Assembly (NCBI GenBank): GCA_031216915.1
Contig: CM062292.1
Location: 3,778,457 to 3,842,456 of the forward strand
Length of the DNA stretch: 64,000 nt
Source: Pictodentalium vernedei
Taxonomy: Eukaryota; Mollusca; Scaphopoda; Dentaliida; Dentaliidae
Direction: 5' to 3'
Shown here: in pieces, positions 1-10,163 of the stretch
Position numbering within the stretch: position 1 is the first letter of the stretch
Layout of the letters: each line of letters begins with the position of its first letter
The notes under the pieces: model-generated
Databases searched by the model: none
Seen by the model: only the letters and a program-made list of their open reading frames with translations
Told to the model about the DNA's origin: nothing
Position numbers and translations under genes: made by a program

Positions 1-139
1 GGAGCTGACAGTTGCTCGCCGTTGCTCGGTTGTTCTCTCCGGCTACTCCGGCTTCGTCCACCCATAAAACTGTCGTGGTCATGATTAGCCATTGTGCAGA
101 AATATGTGACCTTAAACACCAATAAATAAATAATAATAG
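1..139 (+). mobile_element. SINE 3' fragment cut by window edge
   Basis: This matches the last ~140 bases of the complete SINE at 841-1216: the GTTGCTCGCCGTTGCTCGG block, the CACCCATAAAACTGTC block and an AATA-rich tail. The 5' part lies outside the window. It is non-coding; a SINE of this kind would depend on a LINE for movement. Confidence 0.8.
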
Positions 140-248
140 GTAAATGGTTAAATTATTTTTAACATAATGTTCGGTCGATCACTGAAACGCACATAACATA
201 AAATGTATCCATGCGCCTGTTATGATAGCCTGTAGCGCTACCGGAAAC

Positions 249-306
249 GAGTCGTCTATATGATACGGAATCAGAATGAGTCGTCCATATGATACGGAAT
301 CGGAAC
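249..306. repeat. 29-bp tandem duplication
   Basis: Two adjacent near-identical copies beginning GAGTCGTC and containing ATATGATACGGAATC. The second differs by a few substitutions. Probably a replication-slippage duplication; no function is apparent. Confidence 0.75.
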
Positions 307-826
307 ACATTATGTGATACGTACCGTGTCTCGTAGTTTATTGTTAGATAAAATGTCACTTCAAGTCTTATGTCATAACACAAACGCACGTAAATTTATG
401 TCGTTCATTTAGGCAATCAAACGTTGTAATAAATTTGAAATTTTGTCTTTCTTTTAAACAATATTAGAGTCCATGTCTATTCACCAGATTGATTTGCATA
501 CTATTATATAACCTTGTGGTACATTATTCTCAAGACTGCTCTCATTACTTATTTATTTCTTATTACAGGATCATTACTTCCTAATTTTAAAGATTAGTTT
601 TATGAACTGTTATCTTGTGAAATATACTGAGCCCTTTACAATATATAATTCTTTAACGCCACGATATTGGCATTGCTACGGAGGTAGCGTTAACGGAAAT
701 CAACTGGGTTGACGTTTAATCTAACTGGTTTTACAGTGTTTGTTTGGGATACATGTATCATTTGTAAAAAAAGAAAAGTAAAAATTAAGGTTGCAACACT
801 TACTGTTCGAAAACTCTGTTCTTTCG
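307..826. other. no feature recognised
   Basis: AT-rich sequence between SINE copies. I see no convincing reading frame, hairpin or array here. Confidence 0.5.
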
Positions 827-839
827 CTAGACGGTCGAT
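827..839. repeat. left target-site duplication of SINE
   Basis: CTAGACGGTCGAT recurs exactly at 1217-1229, immediately after the SINE tail. Confidence 0.9.
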
Positions 840-840
840 T

Positions 841-1216
841 GGGGGCGCGGTGGCTCAGTAGGTAGAGAAGCAGGCTGCAGGCTGCAGGCCGAGAGGTCCT
901 CGGTTCGAATCCCACCTGCGGCAACCGCGTTGTGTCCTTGGGCAAGACACTTCACCCCCCTTTCCCACGTGGGGGCACGGTGACGTTGTGTACAAAGGCG
1001 TACTGCACGTTGATGGTGCACTGTCTACAACCAATGATAACCCTGCTCGTGTGGAGTTAGTATGTTGGGGAACTGACAGTTGCTCGCCATTGCTCGGTGG
1101 TTCTCTCCGGTAACTCCGGCTTCCTCCACCCATAAAACTGTCATGGTCATGATTAGCCATTGTGCAGTAATATGTGACCTTAAACACCAATAAATAAATA
1201 AATAATAAATAAACAA
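841..1216 (+). mobile_element. complete tRNA-headed SINE with target-site duplication
   Basis: A full-length SINE. The head resembles a tRNA internal Pol III promoter: an A-box-like TGGCTCAGTAGG and a perfect B-box GGTTCGAATCC. The body has the CCTTGGGCAAGACACTT block, a GGGGGCACGGTGACG block and the GTTGCTCGCC region, and it ends in (AATA)n. The 13-bp CTAGACGGTCGAT is repeated exactly at 827-839 and 1217-1229, which is the target-site duplication left by LINE-type target-primed integration. The intact duplication suggests a recent insertion. Short open reading frames across it on the reverse strand are by-products. Confidence 0.92.
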
Positions 1217-1343
1217 CTAGACGGTCGATGAATATGGATCAGCTCACCAGAACTCATTTCCCATATGTGGATAACAAAACCCCTAGTACTTATTTCGATT
1301 CCCGATTCAATCAGAAGGTTAGTCAGCTAAAACATTCACCCAG

Positions 1344-1579
1344 AGGCCAATCCAATACTATAAATTTTGAAAGTTGAAGTTTTCAGAATTGTATTTTCTA
1401 TTTATGGAAATAACTAATTGAAATGGATTATTAGCATTTTCAATGATGTGGCAATTTGACAGTTGGCAAATTGCCATAGCTTTTGAAATGCTAATGATTC
1501 ATTTCCGTAATTTACATTCACTTGTATAAAACACAATTCGGGAAAACACAATTGTAAAACGTTTTATAGTATTGGCTCC
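1344..1579. mobile_element. palindromic MITE, family D copy 1
   Basis: A non-coding palindrome. The outer arms carry CCAATACTATAAA on the left and TTTTATAGTATTGG on the right. The inner arms carry GTGGCAATTTG and CAAATTGCCAT around a 7-base loop. A related copy lies at about 2890-3092, sharing the inner hairpin and the right end GTAGTATTGGCTCC. There is no coding capacity. The transposase class and target duplication are not clear. Confidence 0.75.
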
Positions 1580-1980
1580 TGGCTGCTAATACGTCTCACA
1601 GTATTCAAATATTGTGTACTGCCTAGCTGGTGTCTTGTGATGAACCATCCCAGTGCAGTGGATGCGTTGTAAGTGCTGTGATGACAACAGGGCTCTGATC
1701 ACAAAATCGGCTAGCGATTTTCGAGGAGATCGCGGCAGGGTCGTAAGCTGGTCGGTATCTTTGTTTCTGCTGTTTTTACCGCAGCAGTATAGGTAAAACA
1801 TTCGAGAAGTTGAAACGTTTTTCTGTTTCTTTTTTTCCAGATTCGATCATGATGTCGCATTATTTTATTTATTAAATATACCCATTGGTTAATAATTATA
1901 TCACGATCCGATCGCGATTCCACTGAGAAAATACCACTTTTTTCTATCTCAGTACTGCAGTAAGTTGTTCATGACGGATA

Positions 1981-2243
1981 TACAGTACGAGGAGAGTGTA
2001 TTATCACTAAATCACCCGCAGAGTGGAAATTCCACCCAAGCAATAAATGCAAATTTGTCGCAAAGCCTCACCAGCACAAACAAAGTTCCAGCCAATGGAC
2101 CTCCGGGTTAAACCCGGCGGTCCATTGGTTGAAACATTGCATGTGTTTTTTTTGTCGATATGTACACAATTTGAAAGATATAGCTCGGGTGATAACTCCA
2201 CTCCGCGGGTGATTTAGTTACAATCCACTCTCTACGTACTGTA
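1981..2243. mobile_element. TA-flanked palindromic MITE, family B
   Basis: Starts TACAGTACGAGGAGAGTG and ends with the matching inverted CACTCTCTACGTACTGTA, so a CAGT terminus lies between TA dinucleotides, as in Tc1/mariner-type elements. The centre is the palindrome CAATGGACCTCCGGG with its inverted partner. Other family members are at 39447-39707 and 61375-61635. It has no coding capacity and would need a transposase supplied in trans. Confidence 0.88.
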
Positions 2244-2831
2244 TGGGGATGCTACTTTTATTCATACCTTTACACATCCAAAGAAGATGTGTGCACAATT
2301 CGAAACCATTCACAAATTATCTGCGCTTTGTATCCCTACAGTTAAGGTAGTGGAGATAAAGGAATGTATTGATCTGCAGGAAATATTGTTCATTATTACT
2401 TGTTAACTTTTCATCACGGTTTTATGTTTCTGACACAATGAGTGGTCGTGCCTCTTATGTATAGAATTTGAAGTGATGTTTGTTCCAGTTGATGTATTTA
2501 TGAGTGGTCATGAGATTTTTTAGATTATCACTTACGTTTTCTTACCTTAGGTCAATGCAAATAATTCTCCCGTGCCCCAGGTACTATGGCAAAAGTAATT
2601 GACTGTGGTTGTAATTACGTATATATGTTTCCTGTCAAACATGTTAAGGCGAATAAAATAAATAAATGCTTTGGTTCCAATAGAAAAATAAGGTAGTTCG
2701 TTCGGGATATAAAAAACATATTTTCTCATACATCTCGCTTAATACATTATCTAACCTAACGGCAAAACCAGTCAGCGCAAAATACAAAAATCGCCCTTCA
2801 CGATATTATTACTTAAATGAGACTTCATGTT
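2244..2831. other. no feature recognised
   Basis: AT-rich spacer. No reading frame, array or strong dyad was recognised. Confidence 0.45.
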
Positions 2832-2881
2832 ATCTAGAAGCTGGGTGCAATGCTTGATCTAGAAGCTGAGTGCAATGCTTA
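2832..2881. repeat. 25-bp tandem duplication
   Basis: ATCTAGAAGCTGGGTGCAAT is followed exactly 25 bp later by the same sequence with one G-to-A change. Likely slippage. Confidence 0.8.
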
Positions 2882-2889
2882 GAACATTT

Positions 2890-3092
2890 CCAAATGTATT
2901 TTCTTGAAATGTTTTTTTCTAATTATGACATTAAAAAGGGTGAAATGAACCATTATCATTTTCAAAGAGGTGGCAATTTGCAAACTGGCAAATTGCCATA
3001 TCTCTCCAAATGTTGATGCTTCATTTTAGTCAGTTATATTAATATAATAGGTAGAAAAATACAATTGTAAAAAGTTTTGTAGTATTGGCTCC
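2890..3092. mobile_element. palindromic MITE, family D copy 2
   Basis: Carries the same inner hairpin (GTGGCAATTTGC / GCAAATTGCCATA) and the same right end (AATTGTAAAA, then GTAGTATTGGCTCC) as the copy at 1344-1579. The left end is poorly conserved, so the start is approximate. Confidence 0.7.
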
Positions 3093-3661
3093 AGACATTT
3101 ATAGAGTTGTCTATCATGTTTATATGAAAAATTACCGTTGTCACGCCAATAACCCCATTGCTTAACGAGTCGTCAGCCCCCACACCCCACTTCACCCGCT
3201 CCACATAATTCAGAAATGAAGGTGCAAAAAAAATATTTGCAAAAACCTTCAACAAAATCAAATGATGTCACCACTCATTGGAATGGAGGCTTTTGAAGCA
3301 TTTATAAAAAAACAGTAATTAAAATAATTAATTTTGATGTCATGTGCGCTGGGTAAATTGTCAGTACTTGCTTGATGGAACAATTGAAGACGTGTTTTGA
3401 CGTTACTTCGCCGTCGTTTTAAAACTTCAACTTGGCGCAACTTTATATTTTCCAATTTATATAATGTCTCGAGTTTTGGCAAGTCAAGTTAATATGGCAG
3501 GTTAAAAGGCCCAAAATGTGAAACTAATGTGACAGGTTGAAGAGCTAAACATGTGCATGTTTTATTCCACGTAACCAAATTTGGCTCCCTGCCAGAATAA
3601 AACTGAAGAAACAGTTTTGGTTCCTGGAGGAATTAAAATTTCTCTGTGCGTGGGATGGCCA
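3093..3661. other. no feature recognised
   Basis: AT-rich spacer with short spurious open frames and no recognisable element. Confidence 0.45.
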
Positions 3662-4176
3662 TACACTGCAAGAAATATAGTTCTCTTTGGAACCAAAACT
3701 GGATCTTATCTTGTCCCTGAGATGGAACCAGTTCTGTTTAAACAGAATTTATTTCAAATCAAATAAATTTACCAAGATTAGCGTTCAGTTTTAACAGAAT
3801 ATTACATGAACTGAAGTAGATTCAGCACTAAACTTGGAGTTTATTCAACTCAGTCGCCAAACATTTTGAAACAAAGGAGATATGAACAGTTGGCATATCA
3901 AACCAGTTTTGGTTCTGTATAGAACCAAAACTGGTTCGACATGCCAACTGTTCATATCTCCTTTGCTTAATAATGATTTGAGACAACCTCGTATGAACTC
4001 TAAACGTTCGGCTGAAACCCCCTCAATTTATGTTTAATTCTGTTAATATTTAATGTTAATCTTTATAAATTTATTTGATTTGAAATAAATTCTGTTTAAA
4101 CAGAACTGATTCCATCTCAGGGACAAGATTAGAACAAGTTTTGGTTCTAACGAGAACCTATATTTTTTGCAGTGTA
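3662..4176. mobile_element. 515-bp near-perfect palindromic DNA element
   Basis: The ends are TACACTGCAAGAAATATAG and the inverted CTATATTTTTTGCAGTGTA, with TA at both outer edges. Matching arms continue inward: TTGTCCCTGAGATGGAACC pairs with a GGTTCCATCTCAGGGACAA-like arm. The inner core (about 3879-3962) pairs GGAGATATGAACAGTTGGCA with TGCCAACTGTTCATATCTCC. The structure fits a foldback or MITE-like DNA transposon without a transposase. Only one copy is present here. The 61-aa frame at 3581-3766 overlaps it and is not credible. Confidence 0.82.
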
Positions 4177-4434
4177 GAGAAGACAAATCATGCCGCGCTG
4201 TCGTCTACCACATCTTAAGAGTAAAGGATCTGTGCAATCGCTTCCTCTTCTTGCTAAAATCCAAATGAAAAATACAAGTCTTCCGAGAGTGCATTTGTGT
4301 GTTGAGCAATTCATATTACATTGATAAAGGTTACAACAACTGTTAATGTTACAGCCGACTGTGTTATAAAATAAGGTTATACAAACTGATAATTTTATAA
4401 CGTTGATTTGTTTGTTTTGAGTATAACGAGTGTA

Positions 4435-4525
4435 CACGGTGCTTCATTAATTAACTTTCAGATAGTTATTCAAATATTAAGTGTATAGAATCTAATATTA
4501 TTACGTAGTATATTTAGGGAAAATT
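4435..4525. mobile_element. half copy of MITE family C
   Basis: CGGTGCTTCATTAATTAA followed by a TAGAATCTAATATTATTACG block matches the second half of the family C element at 6170-6415. The other half is absent here, so this is a truncated or rearranged copy. Confidence 0.6.
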
Positions 4526-4671
4526 ATGCAAAATTAGGGCACTTTTTTGTAAAAATGTCGGCCAATTTTACTCACCACTATCCCCAAACAGAAAACTAAT
4601 GTCCCATACGTTATGACAGACTATAACAGTTGTGAGTCCTCATATTTATAGCATATCGTCCCCAAAGTGCA

Positions 4672-4889
4672 ATAAAGCCGTCGTGGACTGGTTACTTTCC
4701 ACGGGTGGACAATATTTACACGGATGCAATAACATTAGATTCCATACACTAATCATAGGAATTCAATAAAAAAATTAATTAATGAAGCAACCGGTACAAA
4801 ATTTACTGATGATGATTTTTATTACCTGGTAAACGCATGCGTGGACATCACTGCCCATGCGTGGATTTCGACCGGTCCCGGCGACTGTA
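4672..4889. mobile_element. TA-flanked palindromic MITE, family C
   Basis: Shares CACTAAT, AATTAATGAAGCA, GATGATGATTTTTA and a right end GGCGACTGTA with the cleaner copy at 20903-21155. The left terminus has diverged (GCCGTCGTGGACTGG against CGCCGTGAACTGG). Non-coding. Confidence 0.75.
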
Positions 4890-4900
4890 CTGTTACATAT

Positions 4901-5000
4901 AAAGGAAACATTGTTTCCCACAATGTGATTTATTTCAGTGTAAAGTTCAATAGAACTTTACACTGAAAAAATCACATTGTGGGCAAAAATGTTTCCTTTG
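4901..5000. repeat. 100-bp hairpin
   Basis: The arms AAAGGAAACATTG, CACAATGTGATT and TTCAGTGTAAAGTTC pair with their inverted partners around a very short centre near 4950. It abuts the right end of the family C MITE. Probably a small foldback element; a non-coding RNA hairpin is possible, but nothing seen supports transcription. Confidence 0.75.
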
Positions 5001-5153
5001 TCAGCCATATATTGGAAGACGATTTCACTTCGGGGAATCTTTTTAGCTGTTCCTGAAAAATGAATTGGGCTGATGAAAGTTGCAAAAACGTGTACATGAA
5101 TAATATAGTGAACAGTATGCTGAGCTGCTCTACAATGTGGGGTTCTCACTTTC

Positions 5154-5815
5154 ACGGTTTGGGCTCCTGATTACTACGGTTTTGAACCGTGGAAACAACC
5201 GGCGTGTTTTGGCCACGGTAGATAATTTCTACGGTGACACTAGGGTGTGGTTACGGCCCCTATGCAAGATCTAAGGAAACACTAAGGATGTACTAAGGTT
5301 GTGCTAAGGAAGTACCAAGGATTCGCCAAGGATTAGTGCAGTTATGTGACGGTTTCCATACGATTATATTACGGAATCACCGGAAGCGCTACGGACAAGC
5401 CACGGTTGTCCTACAGTTGGTCCCGATTATTCACGGTCATGCTACCGTGTTATGGATATGGTACGATTCTGCAACGGTTCTTCCACGATCTCTACGGTAA
5501 TGACACGGTCATGTCACGGTAATATTAATGTAGACACCTGGTCTCTACCGTTGCATATCCGTAGTCTATCCGGCGTTTTACGTGGTCAATCAGGAATCCC
5601 TTTTCTGACAACGATTAATGCCGGATCGGCTACGGATCTGCTACGGTTGTGTCCCGGTGTCTACGGTTATCTATGGTCACTTACAGTTGGTGACAGAAGA
5701 AATGAAATTTTCAAAACATTTTGAAAATCGCTGGGCGGAAAGACAAGGCGGCGGAAGCTCGAGGGTTTATCCCGGAACACCACCGTCATGTCTACGGACA
5801 CGATACGGATTTACC
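5154..5815. repeat. degenerate repeat with 11-bp spacing (ACGG/AAGG core)
   Basis: CTAAGG or CCAAGG occurs at 5271, 5282, 5293, 5304, 5315 and 5326, exactly 11 bp apart each time. ACGG-like cores follow at 5349, 5360, 5371, 5380, 5391, 5402, 5413, 5423, 5433, 5444, 5452, 5463, 5474, 5485, 5494, 5505 and 5516. The spacing is mostly 11 bp, with occasional steps of 8 to 10. The pattern resumes around 5611-5683 and 5772-5805. The bases between cores vary freely. Eleven is not a multiple of three, so this is not a peptide repeat. It could be a decayed microsatellite or a phased protein-binding array. Short frames crossing it (for example 5452-5724) are artefacts. Confidence 0.8.
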
Positions 5816-6169
5816 AGTGAAAAGTGAAAGTGAGAACCTAGTATACACATCTGCTCAGATCGTTTTCTTAGAGGGAATAAGTTTGCTTCCTTTGACACGA
5901 TTTTCAAAATTTGCTCACACCACATGCGACCCGGTGCGTTTGTTGCAGAGACTCATAAAGCTAAGACAATGGGCTACCAGCGACACTATGCCACCACTGA
6001 ACAAGAGAAGAAAAGAAAAAAAAACACTCAATTATGAAATTGTAGTATTACCGGTTAGCATTTGTGAAACGTTCGGTGGGAAAATTCTGGACAATATTGA
6101 AGCATTATCGTTTTATTAGAATATTTTCCGTTTTATAACAAGATTTTATAATATTATGTCTTGTTATTA
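5816..6169. other. unassigned stretch with a weak open frame
   Basis: A forward frame (5721-6119, 132 aa) spans this stretch. Its first part lies in the 11-bp repeat, and the remainder shows no motif I recognise. I do not call it a gene. Confidence 0.4.
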
Positions 6170-6415
6170 TACAGTAAGTCGCAGTGGAGTGGTTGTTATC
6201 CACATGTGGGCAGTGATGTCCACGCATGCGTTTATCAGGTAAAAAATCATCATCAGCAAAATTTTAATTAATGAAGCAGCGGGAAGTACCCGGTGCTTCA
6301 TCAATTAATTTTTTGATGATTATTGCTATAATTAGCGTTTAGAATCTAACATTATTGCGTCCGAGGAAATATTGCCCACCCGTGGAAAGTAAACAGTGCA
6401 CGGCGGCCGTACTGT
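6170..6415. mobile_element. TA-flanked palindromic MITE, family C, inverted orientation
   Basis: Carries the family C blocks in the opposite orientation to 20903-21155: AATCATCATCAGCAAAATTT, then TTAATTAATGAAGC, then GTGCTTCATCAATTAATT, then TAGAATCTAACATTATTGCG. The left end is TACAGT; the right end is diverged. It lies directly next to the 47-bp minisatellite. Confidence 0.75.
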
Positions 6416-6435
6416 GTTATCAGCTGTATTCCCCC

Positions 6436-8652
6436 ACCCACACACACGCACACTAGTCCTCCGGTGGTGGTATTATAGTGTAAACCACACACACGCGCAC
6501 TAGTCCTCCGGTGGTGGTATTATAGTGTAAACCAAACACACGCACACTAGTCCCCCGGTGGTGGTATTATAGTGTAAACCACACACACGCACACTAGTCC
6601 TCCGGTGGTGGTATTATAGTGTAAACCACACACACGCACACTAGTCCTCCTGTGGTGGTATTACAGTGCAAACCACACACACGCACACTAGTCCTCCGGT
6701 GGTGGTATTATAGTGTAAACCACACACACGCACACTAGTCCTCCGGTGGTGGTATTATAGTGTAAAGCACACACATGCACACTAGTCCTTCAGTGGTGGT
6801 ATTATAGTGTAAACCACACACACGCACACTAGTCCTCCGGTGGTGGTATTATAGTGTAAACCACACACACACGCACACTAGTCATCCGTTGGTGGTATGA
6901 TAGTGTAAACCACACACGCGCACACTAGTCCTCCAGTGGTGCTATTATAGTGTAAACCACACACACGCACACTAGTCCTCCGGTGGTGGTATTATAGTGT
7001 AAACCACACACACGCACACTAGTCCTCCGGTGGTGGTATTATAGTGTAAACCACACACACGCACACTAGTCCTCCTGTGGTGGTATTACAGTGTAAACCA
7101 CACACACGCACACTAGTCCTCCGGTGGTGGTATTATAGTGTAAACCACACACACGCACACTAGTCCTCCGGTGGTGGTATTATAGTGTAAAGCACACACA
7201 TGCACACTAGTCCTTCAGTGGTGGTATTATAGTGTAAACCACACACACGCACACTAGTCCTCCGGTGGTGGTATTATAGTGTAAACCACACACACACGCA
7301 CACTAGTCCTCCATTGGTGGTATGATAGTGCAAACCACACACACGCACACTAGTCCTCCGGTGGTGCTATTATAGTGTAAACCACACACACGCACACTAG
7401 TCCTCCAGTGGTGGTATTATAGTGTAAACCACACACACGCACACTAGTCCTCCGGCGGTGGTATTATAGTGCAAACCACACACACGCACACTAGTCCTCC
7501 GGTGGTGGTATTATAGTGTAAACCACACACATGGGCACTAGTCCTCCGGTGGTGGTATTATAGTGTAAACCACACACACGCACACTAGTCCTCCGGTGGT
7601 GGTATTATAGTGTAAAACACACACACGCACACTAGTCCTCCGGTGGTGGTATTATAGTGTAAACCACACACACGCACACTAGTCCTCCGGTGGTAGTATT
7701 ATAGTGTAAACCACACACACGCACACTAGTCCTCCGGTGGTGGTATGACAGTGTAAACAACGCACACGCACACTAGTCCTCCGCTGGTGGTATTATAGTG
7801 TAAACCACACACACGCACACTAGTCCTCCGGTGGTGGTATTATAGTGTAAAGCACACACATGCACACTAGTCCTTCAGTGGTGGTATTATAGTGTAAACC
7901 ACACACACGCACACTAGTCCTCCGGTGGTGGTATTATAGTGTAAACCACACACACACACGCACACTAGTCCTCCATTGGTGGTATGATAGTGTAAACCAC
8001 ACACACGCACACTAGTCTTCCGGTGGTGATTTTATAGTGTAAACCACACACACGCACACTTGTCCTCCAGTGGTGGTATTATAGTGTAAACCACACACAC
8101 GCACACTAGTCCTCCGGCGGTGGTATTATAGTGTAAACCACACCCACGCACAGTAGTCCTCCGGTGGTGGTATTATAGTGTAAACCACACACATGGGCAC
8201 TAGTCCTCCGGTGGTGGTATTATAGTGTAAAACACACACACGCACACTAGTCCTCCGGTGGTGGTATTATAGTGTAAACCACACACACGCACACTAGTCC
8301 TCCGGTGGTAGTATTATAGTGTAAACCACACACACGCACACTAGTCCTCCGGTGGTGGTATGACAGTGTAAACAACACACACGCACACTAGTCCTCCGCT
8401 GGTGGTATTATAGTGTAAACCACACACATGGGCACTAGTCCTCCGGTGGTGGTATTATAGTGTAAACCACACACACGCACACTAGTCCTCCGGCGGTGGT
8501 ATTATAGTGTAAACCACACACACGCACTGTAGTCCTCCGGTGGTGGTATTATAGTGTAAACCACACACATGGGCACTAGTCCTCCGGTGGTGGTATTATA
8601 GTGTAAACCACACACACACACACTAGTCCTCCGGTGGTGGTATTACAGTGTA
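6436..8652. repeat. 47-bp minisatellite, left block
   Basis: About 47 tandem units, each with CACTAGTCCTCCGGTGGTGG, TATTATAGTGTAAACC and an ACACACACGCA linker. Successive anchors fall 47 bp apart, with length changes mainly in the CA run. Some variants recur at long intervals: units with CCTCCTGTGG near 6647 and 7072, and with AAAGCACACACATGC near 6765, 7191 and 7851. This indicates higher-order duplication of about nine units (~425 bp). It resumes after the retroelement at 10354. Confidence 0.95.
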
Positions 8653-9993
8653 ACTCCACCCGGGAGGCCAATTGTATCAGATTGTAATTCGGAATCTTAT
8701 GCGATCTCGGAATTAATTGATTATCATCTGAAACCTATAGCAAATAGACATCCGACCTATCTAAAAAATACACAGGATTTCCTGTCAAAAATTTCGAAAT
8801 TGAAAATATCGAAAAATGCAATTCTGGCTACTTTGGATATCGACAGTATGTATACGAACATTGATATTGATAAAGGTGTTAAATCAGTTAAAAATGCATT
8901 TGAAAAATATCCGGATGCGAAACGCCCGGATGAACAAATTTTGGATCTTTTAGAGCTGAGCTTAAAAGGTAATGACTTTCAATTCAATGGAGAATATTTT
9001 CTACAAATAATGGGTTGTCCTATGGGCAAAAGATTCAGTCCTAATTTTGCAAGCATTTATGTAGCGGAATGGGAGGAAAATGCCTTAAGCAAATGTGCAA
9101 AGCATCTTCTCGTATATCTCAGGTATTTAGATAACATTTTTATTATTTGGGAACATTCAAAAGAAGATTTTGATGAATTTTTAGAAATTTTGAACAATCA
9201 CGATCCAAATATTAAACTGAAAGCTACTATCAGTGAAAATTCTGTTGATTTTCTCGATGTGACCGTGTATAAAGGCAAGCAATTTCAGTCGTCCGGTCAT
9301 TTAGATTATAAAGTGTATTTTAAACCAACTGATTCACATCAATTGTTGCACACAAAATCATTTCATCCTCAACATACATTTAAAGGTATCCTCAAATCAC
9401 AACTCATTCGTTTCCACCGCAATTCAAGTGATAAGGTAAATTTCAATGAGGCTTGTTCCACTCTATTTGGCGCCCTCAGATCGAGAGGGTACTCGCTACG
9501 CCTTCTGCGTAGCCTGAAATCCCAAACCCTGAAAAAGCTCGAAAGTCCAGCTGAAACTACCGATTTCGAACCACTGAAGATCGAACACAACAGACCGTTG
9601 CAAAATAGTAGTGGCGCGGTATTTAATTGCAAAAAGCCTCGTTGTAGACTGCATACTTTTATGCCTGATCAGAAAGAGGAATTTTCCTCCGAACAAACGA
9701 AAAATCATTATCAAATCCGTAACCCCCTCCTTTGTGATTCACCAAACATTATTTACCTTATCACTTGTAAGCGATGTCGGAAACAGTATGTTGGTCAAAG
9801 TCAAAATCCTTTTCGAGAACGTGCTACTAGACACAAACAGGATATAAAACATAATGATGATACCCCAGTAGCACAACATTTTTACCTTCCTGGCCATTCT
9901 TTGGACGATTTCGAAATCCATCCTATTGAACAACCACCAATTAAATATCAGAGGGCGAATGCGAAAGGAGGTCCATCATTCCTTTCACTTTAA
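8653..9993 (+). CDS. Penelope-like reverse transcriptase / GIY-YIG endonuclease (truncated, defective)
   Basis: In its intact form this enzyme copies element RNA and cuts target DNA. The frame reads back in phase from the first internal start candidate (8800) to PPGRPIVS, so the open region begins near 8653 without a start codon. RT motifs in order: RPIVS; LDIDSMYTNID with the first catalytic Asp; GCPMGKRFSPNFA; and RYLDNIFIIW. In the last, the family's YxDD is YLDN, so the second catalytic Asp is Asn. Next comes a CKKPRC Cys pair, then a GIY-YIG-like module IIYLITCKRCRKQYVGQS with a downstream RERATRHK segment. The frame ends at 9993 just after the nuclease, in another phase from the homologous C-terminal tail. 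The residue change, truncation and frameshift all point to a dead copy. Confidence 0.87.
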   Translation, partial: TPPGRPIVSDCNSESYAISELIDYHLKPIANRHPTYLKNTQDFLSKISKLKISKNAILATLDIDSMYTNIDIDKGVKSVKNAFEKYPDAKRPDEQILDLLELSLKGNDFQFNGEYFLQIMGCPMGKRFSPNFASIYVAEWEENALSKCAKHLLVYLRYLDNIFIIWEHSKEDFDEFLEILNNHDPNIKLKATISENSVDFLDVTVYKGKQFQSSGHLDYKVYFKPTDSHQLLHTKSFHPQHTFKGILKSQLIRFHRNSSDKVNFNEACSTLFGALRSRGYSLRLLRSLKSQTLKKLESPAETTDFEPLKIEHNRPLQNSSGAVFNCKKPRCRLHTFMPDQKEEFSSEQTKNHYQIRNPLLCDSPNIIYLITCKRCRKQYVGQSQNPFRERATRHKQDIKHNDDTPVAQHFYLPGHSLDDFEIHPIEQPPIKYQRANAKGGPSFLSL

Positions 9994-10163
9994 CGTACAA
10001 CAGAATGAATATCGAAATAGCAAAAATGTTAAAAGATGAATTCAATTTTACCAATGCTAAATTAAATGAACCTTTGAATCTTCGACCTGTCATCGCCTAT
10101 AAGAAAAACAAAAGCTTGCGTAACATCCTTGTAAGGACTAAATTAGAGCCCATCAATGAATAA
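9966..10163 (+). pseudogene. frameshifted C-terminal tail of the Penelope-like protein
   Basis: In a different frame from the main reading frame there is a continuous translation containing IIPFTLTYNRMNIEIAK, then RPVIAYKKNKSLRNILV, ending at the stop at 10161-10163. From memory, segments of this kind (PF-TYN and AY-RNK-LR-LLV) belong to the linker or tail of GIY-YIG-containing Penelope-like proteins. Its position directly after the nuclease, out of frame, implies an indel near 9960, perhaps with loss of the nuclease C-terminal segment. Alternatively, domain order is rearranged. Confidence 0.6.

Noticed and set aside
841..925. Functional tRNA gene
   Set aside because: It has A- and B-box-like sequence, but continues directly into a SINE body with an AATA tail and flanking target duplications.
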